Source: Tellurirhabdus bombi
GTDB taxonomy: Bacteria; Bacteroidota; Bacteroidia; Cytophagales; Spirosomataceae
Direction of reading: 5' to 3'
DNA length: 64,000 nt
NCBI RefSeq assembly: GCF_021484805.1
Contig: NZ_CP090557.1
Coordinates: forward strand, 2,554,001 to 2,618,000
Shown here: positions 35,032-43,515 of the stretch, in pieces
Layout: every line of letters starts with the position of its first letter
Numbering within the stretch: position 1 is the first letter of the stretch
Notes under the pieces: model-generated
The model's input: the letters and a program-made list of their open reading frames with translations, nothing else
Databases searched by the model: none
What the model was told of the DNA's origin: nothing
Translations under genes and position numbers: made by a program

Positions 35032-36642
35032 ATGCAGGAAGAAACCCCAAAAACCAACGGCCAATCGAATGGCCAAAACGGAGAAGGTGATCAGACACTG
35101 ACGACGCGGCAGGGGCATCCGGTCACGAACAACCAAAGCTTACGGACAGTAGGAAATCGTGGACCCTCTACACTGGAAAACTATCAGTTCATCGAAAAAA
35201 TTACCCATTTTGACCGTGAGCGCATTCCTGAACGCGTTGTACACGCGCGCGGAGCTGGTGCACATGGTTATTTTGAAGCCTACGGAACGGTGGGTGACGA
35301 ACCCGTTTCCAAGTATACACGGGCCAAATTATTCCAGCAAAAAGGCAAGAAAACACCGGTTTTTGTGCGTTTCTCCTCGGTAATTCACGGCGGTCACTCG
35401 CCGGAGACACTGCGCGATCCGCGTGGTTTTGCCGTGAAGTTCTACACGGAAGATGGAAACTGGGACTTAGTAGGCAATAACCTGAAAGTCTTTTTCATTC
35501 GGGATGCCGTGAAATTTCCTGATCTGGTCCACGCGTTCAAGCCCGATCCGGTGACGAACCGGCAGGATGGCGAGCGGATTTTCGACTTTATTTCTGGCAC
35601 GCCCGAAGCCATGCACATGATTACGTTCCTGTTCTCGCCCTGGGGTATTCCGGCGAACTACCGGGAGATGCAAGGCTCCGGCGTGAATACATACAAATGG
35701 GTGAATGAAGACGGCGAGGCCGTACTGGTGAAATACCACTGGGAGCCAAAACAGGGCATTAAAAACCTGACCCAAGCCGAAGCGGAAAGCATCCAGGGTA
35801 AGAATTTCAACCACGCTACGCAGGATTTATACGATGCCATCGAAGCGGGTAATTTTCCAGAATGGGAATTCTGCGTTCAGATCATGAGCGATGACGAGCA
35901 CGCCGAACTGGATTTCGATCCGCTCGACGATACGAAAATATGGCCAACCGACCAATTCCCATTCCTGCCGGTAGGTCGGATGGTGCTGGATCGCAACCCG
36001 GTTAACTATTTCGCTGAAGTAGAACAAGCCGCTTTCGGAACGGGTGTTCTGGTGGATGGACTTGACTTCTCGGACGATAAAATGTTGCAGGGACGGACGC
36101 TTTCGTACTCCGATACGCAGCGGTACCGCGTTGGAGCCAACTACCTGCAATTGCCAATCAACGCGCCGAAGCGCCACGTGGCAACCAACCAGCGGGATGG
36201 CCAAATGACCTATCACGTAGATATGGGTTCTGGTCAGAATCCGCACGTGAATTACGAACCGTCTACGTTGGGTGGTCTGAAAGAAGCACCCAAAAGTGGA
36301 AAAGATCACACGCCGTTTGTTTCAGGCAACGTGGTTAAGGAAAAAATTGATCGGCAAAACAACTTCCAGCAGGCGGGTGAGCGTTACCGGTCGTTTGAAG
36401 ATTGGGAGCGCGACGATTTAATCTTGAACCTGGTAAATACGCTGAAACCAGCGCATAAGCACATTCAGGATAAAATGATCGAGCTGTTCACCCAGTGCGA
36501 TGAAGATTACGGTCGCCGGGTTGCGGAAGGGCTGCGCGGTACGAGCGGAGACGGGATTTCTAGCGGGCCAATTGGTTCGACAGGCTCCGACAAAGGCGTG
36601 CAGGAAGCCGAAGACAAAGGCCACCCAGCACAACCATATTAA
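35032..36642 (+). CDS. Catalase (haem, monofunctional)
   Basis: This 536-residue enzyme converts hydrogen peroxide to water and oxygen. The catalytic His lies in [20 protein letters not shown] (about residue 65-80), with [13 protein letters not shown] and the distal Asn region [14 protein letters not shown] following. The haem-ligand Tyr region is expected near [20 protein letters not shown], which matches the family's R-x-x-x-Y pattern. It starts with a hydrophilic Gly/Asn/Gln-rich 30-residue extension and ends in a Gly/Ser-rich tail. It lies downstream of rsr and the Y-RNA-like array on the same strand, fitting an oxidative-stress setting. Confidence 0.95.
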   Translation: MQEETPKTNGQSNGQNGEGDQTLTTRQGHPVTNNQSLRTVGNRGPSTLENYQFIEKITHFDRERIPERVVHARGAGAHGYFEAYGTVGDEPVSKYTRAKLFQQKGKKTPVFVRFSSVIHGGHSPETLRDPRGFAVKFYTEDGNWDLVGNNLKVFFIRDAVKFPDLVHAFKPDPVTNRQDGERIFDFISGTPEAMHMITFLFSPWGIPANYREMQGSGVNTYKWVNEDGEAVLVKYHWEPKQGIKNLTQAEAESIQGKNFNHATQDLYDAIEAGNFPEWEFCVQIMSDDEHAELDFDPLDDTKIWPTDQFPFLPVGRMVLDRNPVNYFAEVEQAAFGTGVLVDGLDFSDDKMLQGRTLSYSDTQRYRVGANYLQLPINAPKRHVATNQRDGQMTYHVDMGSGQNPHVNYEPSTLGGLKEAPKSGKDHTPFVSGNVVKEKIDRQNNFQQAGERYRSFEDWERDDLILNLVNTLKPAHKHIQDKMIELFTQCDEDYGRRVAEGLRGTSGDGISSGPIGSTGSDKGVQEAEDKGHPAQPY

Positions 36643-36660
36643 CAATAAATTTCAACAAAC

Positions 36661-36688
36661 AAAAGGTCGCCCCAATAGGCGACCTTTT
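36661..36688. terminator. Bidirectional terminator after catalase
   Basis: An 11-bp perfect stem AAAAGGTCGCC (36661-36671) with 36678-36688 and a six-base loop. The A/T arms supply T runs in both directions, between the convergent catalase and amidase genes. Confidence 0.88.
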
Positions 36689-36692
36689 GTGT

Positions 36693-37370
36693 TTAAGGGG
36701 TAGCTCTCGGGCTGCCTTTCAAATTTAAGTCTTTCAATTCTTTGCGGACTTTTCGCATGAACCGTTTGCCCGGGTCCGTTTTTGCGGTCAGGTAATTCGG
36801 GTCCGTTTCTTTCCAGAGCGGCGTTCCGATAAAGTCTTTGTATTCGTGATGTCCAATCAGGTATTCGATGTCGTAGCGCCGTTTCAGGTAGCGCACCAGT
36901 TTAACGTTTGCTTTCACCTGCGCTTTCGTCAAATCGTTATTACCAATGTTCTCAACCCCGATTGCGCAGTAGTTCAGGCCAATGCAGTGCCGGGCGAAGG
37001 TTGTGTCTGGCAATAAGCGAAAGATAGTGCCGTCGCGATCTACCAGAAACGGAACCGACACGTTAAGCCGACTCGCCGAAGCGAGATTAGGACGTCCGGG
37101 AAGCAAGGTAGGGTTAAAAGCATCGAACGAACTTTCGAGCGTTGGGATAGCCGTCCAGTGCAGCACAATCATTTTGGGTTTGATGTAGGGCTCATCCTGC
37201 TGAATGCCGTGGCGTTGCTTGAGGTATTCCAGAGAAAGCTGCTTTCGCTCCTCATCGAAAATAATGGGTTTGTCAATAATGCGGAACGTAGGTGCCGAAG
37301 CGCATGCACTCAGCAGGAAAAATCCCAAAAGATAGCTATTGAATAGAATACGCCGGGTTAGTATAGCCAT
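36693..37370 (-). CDS. N-acetylmuramoyl-L-alanine amidase lipoprotein (amidase_2)
   Basis: This 225-residue protein has a lipoprotein signal with a lipobox ending LLSAC (Cys about residue 23). It carries a zinc amidase_2/PGRP-like domain: first His in IVLHWTAIP, second in YLIGHHEY and the Asp ligand in KTDPGKRF. It cuts the amide bond between muramic acid and the peptide stem, in the periplasm and anchored to a membrane. ATG 37370 gives a complete signal. A hairpin separates it from the upstream susD. Confidence 0.9.
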   Translation of the reverse strand: MAILTRRILFNSYLLGFFLLSACASAPTFRIIDKPIIFDEERKQLSLEYLKQRHGIQQDEPYIKPKMIVLHWTAIPTLESSFDAFNPTLLPGRPNLASASRLNVSVPFLVDRDGTIFRLLPDTTFARHCIGLNYCAIGVENIGNNDLTKAQVKANVKLVRYLKRRYDIEYLIGHHEYKDFIGTPLWKETDPNYLTAKTDPGKRFMRKVRKELKDLNLKGSPRATP

Positions 37371-37409
37371 TGGAAATGATCTGGTTGGAGTGGAGAAAAC
37401 AGATGAAAT

Positions 37410-37448
37410 GAGAAGAGTTACGCTATATCAACTGGCGTAACTCTTCTC
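37410..37448. terminator. Hairpin downstream of susD
   Basis: A 14-bp perfect stem GAGAAGAGTTACGC (37410-37423) with 37435-37448, loop 11 bases, 22 bases after the susD stop in the direction of transcription. Only a weak T-rich tail follows. Confidence 0.6.
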
Positions 37449-37469
37449 AGATTAATCAGGAATAATAAA

Positions 37470-39026
37470 TCAAGGCTTATTCCACCACAGCGGCGTTTTC
37501 AAGCGGGTTTTCTCCGTATTGTCACCCACGTTTTCCGGGTTCCGGTTCTGCTCGTTCGATTCATACACCATGGCCTGAATCCAGTCGGTGGCATTGTTGG
37601 CGTCAAAAATAACCGTGTTCAGGTTGGCCGGACGTTGCAGACTTGGACCGTAAATGGCCTGGCTGTAATCCATCCGCCGCATATCCACCCAAGTTTCGGG
37701 GTTCAGGCACTGCGTGATGTATTTCTGCCGCATGATGTGGCTCAATCCTTGCGTCTGGTTGGCAAAATGCGCCGCTAGTCCGTCGGCTAGTTGGGCAGTC
37801 CAGTAAGCATTGATTTCGGCAGTCGTTACGCCCAGTTTCCGCATGTTGGCTTTTACGCCTTCTTCATACGCGGCCAGCGCACCCGTCACGTCGTTCGAGC
37901 GCAGACGCGCTTCGGCTTCAATCAGTTTTACCTCTGAATAGGTAATGAACGGGAACGGCGAGGTCGCTTTGGTGTAAAAACCGCTGTTGCTGAATTTACC
38001 GTAATCGTTTTCATTTTTGAACTGGCCATTTCCACCCTGACCACCGGCCAAGCCTAAGCCCGGCTTCAGACCACGGTACTTCCCATCGGAAGGGGCCGGA
38101 GCCATGATGCGGCTGATTCGTGGATCCTGAAAAGAGGTTTCCGTAACTGGGAATTTTGTGAGAATGTCTACAAAAAACTGAGAATACGTAAAATAACGCG
38201 GATCGGTCGCGCTCGTGAAACCACCCCAGCTAAACCACGGATTTTCGTCGGTTTGCTGCGCCCCGGCGAGGTAAGCAAATTCGGCGTCCATGCCATCCTT
38301 GTTAAACCCATTCGTACACGCTTCGATGATTTTTTTAGGATCGTACAGACTGCCTTTTTTAGACAGGTGATTCAGTTGCCGCGCCTTCAGCGACCAAGCC
38401 AGCCGCCGCCATTTTTCGACATCACCGGCATACATAATATCACCACCGCCCGCGTTCAGCGCAGTTTTATTATTCGTGTTATTGAAAGCCGCAATCGCTT
38501 CATCCAACAAACGGTCGATACCCTGATACACCGTCTGCTGGTCGTCCATTTTAGGCGTCAGTTTTACCTGAGAAACGCCGTCATACGCATCGCTGAACAC
38601 AATTGAACCATACTGATCCGTGAGCAAACTAAAATTGATGGCCTGCAAAACTTTGCCTGCGCCCACAAAATGCGGGGAGCCATCGCGTTCGCCCAGAACG
38701 GTCATATCCACGCAGTTAGGTAGCGCAAACGTGTAGGCATTCTGCCACAGAAAATACGAAGCCGTAAAGCGCCAGGTTTCGGCATTGCGGTTCGTGCCCG
38801 TTGTCAGTTTGGTCACGCCGTATTGCGTCACACCCGTAATTTCTCGGGCACCGCGCCACATGGCGGCTCCGTTTGTGGTGGTAATGGCCCCAACCAGACG
38901 GCTTTCAACCGGCACCTGCGTTGGGTTATTGGGGTCCTTGTTAACGTCCAGATAATCCTTGCAAGACGATGTCAGCAGGACTGTACCCAGAACAAGAAAC
39001 TGTATTTTTGAAACGAGTTTTTTCAT
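37470..39026 (-). CDS. SusD/RagB-family nutrient-binding lipoprotein
   Basis: This 518-residue outer-membrane lipoprotein has a lipobox ending TSSC (Cys at residue 22), followed by the family's typical DYLDVNKDPNNPT start. It belongs to the SusD-like_2 group, with the TPR-type helical body and a C-terminal ETWVDMRRMDYSQ segment. It binds substrate at the cell surface and caps the SusC channel encoded just upstream (13 bases apart, same operon). No linked polysaccharide-degrading enzymes are seen next to the pair, so the ligand could be a peptide or sugar. Confidence 0.93.
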   Translation of the reverse strand: MKKLVSKIQFLVLGTVLLTSSCKDYLDVNKDPNNPTQVPVESRLVGAITTTNGAAMWRGAREITGVTQYGVTKLTTGTNRNAETWRFTASYFLWQNAYTFALPNCVDMTVLGERDGSPHFVGAGKVLQAINFSLLTDQYGSIVFSDAYDGVSQVKLTPKMDDQQTVYQGIDRLLDEAIAAFNNTNNKTALNAGGGDIMYAGDVEKWRRLAWSLKARQLNHLSKKGSLYDPKKIIEACTNGFNKDGMDAEFAYLAGAQQTDENPWFSWGGFTSATDPRYFTYSQFFVDILTKFPVTETSFQDPRISRIMAPAPSDGKYRGLKPGLGLAGGQGGNGQFKNENDYGKFSNSGFYTKATSPFPFITYSEVKLIEAEARLRSNDVTGALAAYEEGVKANMRKLGVTTAEINAYWTAQLADGLAAHFANQTQGLSHIMRQKYITQCLNPETWVDMRRMDYSQAIYGPSLQRPANLNTVIFDANNATDWIQAMVYESNEQNRNPENVGDNTEKTRLKTPLWWNKP

Positions 39027-39039
39027 GGATTCACGACAA

Positions 39040-42000
39040 TTAAAGAGTCAACTTCAAACCGAAATCAAAGCCGCGTGTGGCCGGAATACCCAGGTTATCG
39101 AAACCAAAAGAACCCGAACCGCCCACACCAGCGCCACTACCCGATACTTCCGGGTCCATACCCGAGTATTTTGTGATCAGGATCAGGTTTCGGCCCGTTG
39201 CGAAGAATTGCAACCCGCTGATCGGGGTTTTGCTCAATACACTTTTTGGTAAAGCATAATTCAATGTCACGTAACGCAGACGATACCAGCCGCCATCTTC
39301 CACAAAATCGTAGCCTTGCTTGGTGTATAACGTCTGGTAATAGTTCTGATTCAGCGCCACTTCTTTCGTATTTGGTTCACCTGTTGATTCAATGATTCCT
39401 TCGAACACACGAGTCTGGCCGCGCTCCAGTGTTTTGGTGCTAAGCCCGGAGCTAACAAGCGAGTTTTCGGTGGCGTTATACACGTGGCCACCAATCCGAA
39501 CGTCGATCAGGAAGGAAAGCGACAGGTTTTGGTAAGTAAGGGTGTTGGTGATGCCACCCGTCCAGCGGGGCGCCCGGTCGCCAATATTGGCCATTGTTGC
39601 CTGAACCTGCGGATAACCATTGTTATCGAGTAGTAACTGTCCTTGGGCATTCCGTTTCCAGACGTTACCGTTAATGCCAAACAGCGAACCACCCAGGAAA
39701 GCCGCTCCCTGTGCTACGGAGCCCGCCACCCAGGCGTCCGACAATTCGACCCGGTCCAGCGTGCCCGGTAAGTCTCTCACCGTTGCTCGGTTCCGCGCAA
39801 AATTGAAGTCGAGCGACCAGCCTATTTTCTTCTTAACGGGCTGTACCGTCACCAGAAACTCGATTCCTTCGTTGTCAATCTGACCGCCGTTCAGGTAAGC
39901 CAGGAACGTACTGGACGAAGGTGGCGTGCGGGTGGCCAGAATCTGGTTGTCGGAGCTTGTCTTGTAATAAGCAACGTCCAGGCCCAGGCGGTTGCGGAAG
40001 AAACGTACGTCGGCACCTACTTCGATGGAGTTCGTAAACTCAGGTTGCAGCGTCGGATTTCCGAAATAATCATTCACGTTCGAGATAAAGCCACGCGGCG
40101 CAATCGTAAAGGTGTTGGTTGTTGTGGCTAGCGTGGAGGTCAGTACGTGCGCCGGTGCATCTTTACCAACGCGAGCCCAGGAAGCGCGAACTTTCGCAAA
40201 CGACAGCACATCGCTTTCCGACATGGTGCCTAGCTCTTTCAACAGATCGGTAACAACAAGTGAACCACTAATGGCCGGATAAAAAAACGAACGATTCGAA
40301 ACGGGTAGGGTAGACGACCAGTCGTTACGGCCTCGGAAGTTCAGGAAGGCAATGCTTTTCCAATCCAAGTTCAGGTCGCCGAACAGGCCGATAATCCGCC
40401 GTCGGTTAATGGTCTGCGAGACGGTCCGGTTGGTTTCCAGGACATTATTGATGCTTGGGAAATTCGGATCGATAAAGTTCCGGCCAAACCAAGTAACCGT
40501 CTGGCGACGTGAGTCTTCCACGTTATTACCCACTGTTAGACTAACGTTGAAATTCTCGGCAAATGTTTTCTTGGCGGTAACCAACAAGGTTGAGGTAGTA
40601 ATCTGGTTATTGGCCGAGGATTGCGAAATTGCCCCTTTTTCTTCCCCGACAACCTTTGTTCCTGTCGCCCGAATGCTTTTGAAATTATCCGTGTAATAGT
40701 CCGTTCCTAAGCGATACGTAACATTTAGGAAGCTAAACGGATCATACGACAAGTTACCGATGGCAATAATGCGGTCAACCTCACTATTAACCGGTTTGTT
40801 GCGGATGGTCCACTGCGGATTATCGTTGGCAGCGATGGTCCGTTGCGTGCCGTCCGGGTTCAGGTAATTGGTCATGTCATCGTTCCGGGGCCAGTAAACA
40901 GCCCCTAAAACGCCATTAGCGCTTCCTTGTGAGAGGTATTGGCGATCCGTCTTGATGTAGCTGGCACTACCACCTACCGATAGTTTATTGCCTACTTTGC
41001 TATCGGCAGCGATTCGGAATGAACTCCGGTTGAAATCCGTATTTTTTACAATTCCGTTCTGTGCAAAACGCGAGGCCGAGGCGTAGAAGGTAGAGCGCTC
41101 GTTGCCCCCGCTGACCGACAAATCGTGTTTCTGGGTGAAACCCGTTTGAAAAACACTGCGGAAGTTGTCATAAATCGGCTCATTAGCGCCGAATTGAGGC
41201 CCCCAGGAGCCTACCGAAGCTGGATCAAACGCACCTTGTTCGCCTTGTTTATAAACCGACTGAAGTTCAGGCAAGCGGTTGACAACATCAAAGGAAAAAC
41301 TATTCGAATAATTGATTTTTGCCTTACCACCCGAGCCTTTCTTAGTGGTAATGACAACCACGCCCGAAGCGGCGCGAAGACCATACAAGGCCGCTGCCGC
41401 TGGCCCTTTCAGGACGCTGACACTTTCAATATCTTCCGGGTTGATGTCGATAGCGCGGTTGGACGAAGGCGCGGCGCTTGCGTTCAGGTTACCTTGAGCG
41501 ACCGGCGTTGTGTTGTCGACGGGTATTCCATCGACGACATAAAGTGGTTGGTTGTTTCCACTCAGTGACGTACCACCACGAATCAGCATGATGGCCGACG
41601 CACCGGGTGCGCCGCCTGAGTTGGTCACCTGAACACCGGCTACTTTACCTTGCAGTGCATTGACAATGTTGGGTTGCTGCGACTCAACGATGTCTTTAGA
41701 AGCCACCTTCTGAACAGCGTAACCCAATCCACGTGTTTCCTGCTTCACCCCGAAGGCAGTTACAACCACTTCATTCAGGCTTCGTGAATCATCCTGTAGG
41801 CTTACGTCAATGGTTGTTGCGTTTCCAATAGTTATTTCCTGAGTTGTATAGCCGATATAGCTAAATACCAGAATTTTACCCGCTGCCGCCTGGACAGTAA
41901 AGCGACCTTCGGCGTCGGTGGTGGTTCCCTGATTGGTCCCTTTAACGGCTACGCTCACACCCGGCAAGGCATTGTTATCACCCGCTGAGGTTACTCGGCC

Positions 42001-42084
42001 CGAAATAGCGTTGTTTTGTGCTAATCCCTCCCAGGAGATGAACACAAAGCATAAAAACAAGAGGAAAAGTAATTTTCTTTTCAT
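39040..42084 (-). CDS. SusC/RagA-family TonB-dependent outer-membrane transporter
   Basis: This 1014-residue protein has a signal peptide, an N-terminal carboxypeptidase-regulatory-like domain (residues about 23-105: ISGRVTSAGDNNALPGVSV), a TonB-box region (LNEVVVTAFG), a plug domain (NALQGKVAGVQVTNSGG, IMLIRGGTSLSG) and a 22-strand beta-barrel that ends in the usual aromatic terminus (RGFDFGLKLTL). It imports substrates bound by the SusD partner, powered by TonB. No TonB/FecR-type transmembrane signalling (STN) domain is seen at the N-terminus. An ECF-like sigma/anti-sigma pair lies upstream on the same strand. Confidence 0.95.
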   Translation of the reverse strand: MKRKLLFLLFLCFVFISWEGLAQNNAISGRVTSAGDNNALPGVSVAVKGTNQGTTTDAEGRFTVQAAAGKILVFSYIGYTTQEITIGNATTIDVSLQDDSRSLNEVVVTAFGVKQETRGLGYAVQKVASKDIVESQQPNIVNALQGKVAGVQVTNSGGAPGASAIMLIRGGTSLSGNNQPLYVVDGIPVDNTTPVAQGNLNASAAPSSNRAIDINPEDIESVSVLKGPAAAALYGLRAASGVVVITTKKGSGGKAKINYSNSFSFDVVNRLPELQSVYKQGEQGAFDPASVGSWGPQFGANEPIYDNFRSVFQTGFTQKHDLSVSGGNERSTFYASASRFAQNGIVKNTDFNRSSFRIAADSKVGNKLSVGGSASYIKTDRQYLSQGSANGVLGAVYWPRNDDMTNYLNPDGTQRTIAANDNPQWTIRNKPVNSEVDRIIAIGNLSYDPFSFLNVTYRLGTDYYTDNFKSIRATGTKVVGEEKGAISQSSANNQITTSTLLVTAKKTFAENFNVSLTVGNNVEDSRRQTVTWFGRNFIDPNFPSINNVLETNRTVSQTINRRRIIGLFGDLNLDWKSIAFLNFRGRNDWSSTLPVSNRSFFYPAISGSLVVTDLLKELGTMSESDVLSFAKVRASWARVGKDAPAHVLTSTLATTTNTFTIAPRGFISNVNDYFGNPTLQPEFTNSIEVGADVRFFRNRLGLDVAYYKTSSDNQILATRTPPSSSTFLAYLNGGQIDNEGIEFLVTVQPVKKKIGWSLDFNFARNRATVRDLPGTLDRVELSDAWVAGSVAQGAAFLGGSLFGINGNVWKRNAQGQLLLDNNGYPQVQATMANIGDRAPRWTGGITNTLTYQNLSLSFLIDVRIGGHVYNATENSLVSSGLSTKTLERGQTRVFEGIIESTGEPNTKEVALNQNYYQTLYTKQGYDFVEDGGWYRLRYVTLNYALPKSVLSKTPISGLQFFATGRNLILITKYSGMDPEVSGSGAGVGGSGSFGFDNLGIPATRGFDFGLKLTL

Positions 42085-42113
42085 AAGAAGGCTTATTTAC
42101 CAATTTATCTATC

Positions 42114-42121
42114 CAAAGGTA
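42114..42121 (-). promoter_or_regulatory. Predicted -7 element of the susCD operon
   Basis: On the minus strand these bases read TACCTTTG, an exact TAnnTTTG match 30 bases before the susC start. No TTG sits at the -33 spacing, which might mean activation by another sigma or regulator. Confidence 0.4.
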
Positions 42122-42321
42122 TTGATAAATTTTTATACTGCCTATATTCCTTATGACCTTACTTATATCCTGTATAAACGCGTTTGCCAAGAATAATTTG
42201 TCAGTAAATTCAAAAGAAGGTGTAAAATATTCTAGTACGAGGCTGGTCTGTAGCTATGTATACTTATCTGTAAACTTATTTGTCTATCCCTTTTTCATCA
42301 TATCTGGGCCTAGACGAATCG

Positions 42322-42357
42322 AAAAAGGGCCACCCGATGACTCAGGCAACCCTTTTT
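42322..42357 (-). terminator. Terminator of the sigma/anti-sigma operon
   Basis: AAAAAGGG (42322-42329) pairs with CCCTTTTT (42350-42357) around a 20-base loop that can fold further. On the minus strand it ends in five T residues, 23 bases after the anti-sigma stop. It separates that operon from susC. Confidence 0.65.
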
Positions 42358-42379
42358 TGACAAGCTCAAATGGCTAACT

Positions 42380-42862
42380 TTATTTTACCCTATTTTCCTT
42401 AATTTCAGTTTTAAGCCGTTCAATTTCCTGATTTTGGCTATCTGATTTAAAATAATAATACAAGGCTAAAGCAAGAAAAACCTTCGACAAAAAGAAAACA
42501 ACAACAAAAATAGGGCGCCAGATCTTATGGACCTGGATGTGCGTATTGTTTACTTCAACCTCCAGGTAATCGGGCTTTTCAGGCTCAGGCGGTGCCGATT
42601 TTCCATTGCCAGCTGGTTGCGTTCTCTTCTTAATTTCTTTTCCGGTGGTGCGGGCTTGTATAGCTTCCCAAGTGCCAGGCGGTGGAGGAACCGCATTGGC
42701 CAAACACTGCTCTTCAATGATAATTTCAAGGTTGTTGAGCGCCGTAGAAATTTCTGGATAGGCTTCCATCATAACTTCTACTTCCTGTTGCTCGTCTTCC
42801 GAAACTAGCCCTAAGAGGTAGGCTTCCAATATCCCACTATCTATATATTGACGGGTATCCAA
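42380..42862 (-). CDS. Anti-sigma-factor-like membrane protein
   Basis: This 160-residue protein has an N-terminal helical segment YIDSGILEAYLLGLVSEDEQQEVEVM like the cytoplasmic sigma-binding domain of RskA-type anti-sigma factors. A Pro-rich linker, one transmembrane helix (about residues 117-137: FVVVFFLSKVFLALALYYY) and a short charged tail follow. There is no zinc-binding HxxxCxxC motif. It begins 16 bases after the sigma-like gene, so the pair is cotranscribed. It is shorter than classical RskA proteins, with almost no periplasmic domain. Confidence 0.75.
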   Translation of the reverse strand: MDTRQYIDSGILEAYLLGLVSEDEQQEVEVMMEAYPEISTALNNLEIIIEEQCLANAVPPPPGTWEAIQARTTGKEIKKRTQPAGNGKSAPPEPEKPDYLEVEVNNTHIQVHKIWRPIFVVVFFLSKVFLALALYYYFKSDSQNQEIERLKTEIKENRVK

Positions 42863-42878
42863 GTGATTAATTGCTTAA

Positions 42879-43331
42879 TTAAGATTGACGAAATGTGTGA
42901 ATATATTCCCGGATAGCTTTCAACACTTCCGGTTTTGAAACGCCTAATTGCTCAGCAATGGCTTCCAAACTATATCCCTGTCTAAACGATAAATCAAAAA
43001 CATAAGCAGGTGAGAATTCATTCGTTGTTAGGGTGGCTTCCGAAAAATGAATTCCTAATGCAGTTGCTTTTTCGCGGGCGGCTAATGCCTTTGAGCGGGT
43101 TAATCGGATAATCTGGATGGCCGGATTCTTAGAATCGCTTACATAAGTTGGTAGCTGCGGAGAGGTAAATACCTCCAGAAGCACCTCCTGCGCCAGCTTT
43201 TTTTGAGGAATAATCTGTAAAATAACGCCGTAAGCCATGGCTCCGTATTGATCGTATAAGCGTTGGTGGTCGGTAGGGGGCGCATTAGTTTGCCTGGTTA
43301 TATCTCCCGATGACCGTCCTGGTTCATTCAT
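42879..43331 (-). CDS. Short ECF-type sigma factor-like protein
   Basis: This 150-residue protein resembles a compact ECF sigma factor. Region 2-like residues lie around YDQYGAMAYGVILQIIPQKK and LAQEVLLEVF (about residues 26-60). A region-4 helix-turn-helix is seen in FRQGYSLEAIAEQLGVSKPEVLKAI (about residues 115-140). It is shorter than standard ECF factors (about 170-190) and has lost part of the -10 recognition segment, so activity as a true sigma is uncertain. It heads an operon with the anti-sigma-like gene. A TAATTTTG box lies at 43406-43413 on this strand, 75 bases upstream. Confidence 0.7.
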   Translation of the reverse strand: MNEPGRSSGDITRQTNAPPTDHQRLYDQYGAMAYGVILQIIPQKKLAQEVLLEVFTSPQLPTYVSDSKNPAIQIIRLTRSKALAAREKATALGIHFSEATLTTNEFSPAYVFDLSFRQGYSLEAIAEQLGVSKPEVLKAIREYIHTFRQS

Positions 43332-43405
43332 GCTGTTTTTAATTAAATAAAACGGATTCTACTTCGTGCGTCGGGCAATGAAAGCTATTTTCTTATGCAA
43401 TATAC

Positions 43406-43413
43406 CAAAATTA
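43406..43413 (-). promoter_or_regulatory. Possible -7 element of the sigma-like gene
   Basis: The minus strand reads TAATTTTG, an exact TAnnTTTG match 75 bases before the start codon. No clear -33 partner is present. Confidence 0.3.
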
Positions 43414-43515
43414 TGCCAAATCATAATCGCTAAATCAGCGATTTATAAGACAAGCATTAAGAGGTAAAGGCTAGTAAGTGAGAAAGTTGAGACAAAGTAG
43501 CTGTAAAAAAATGAC

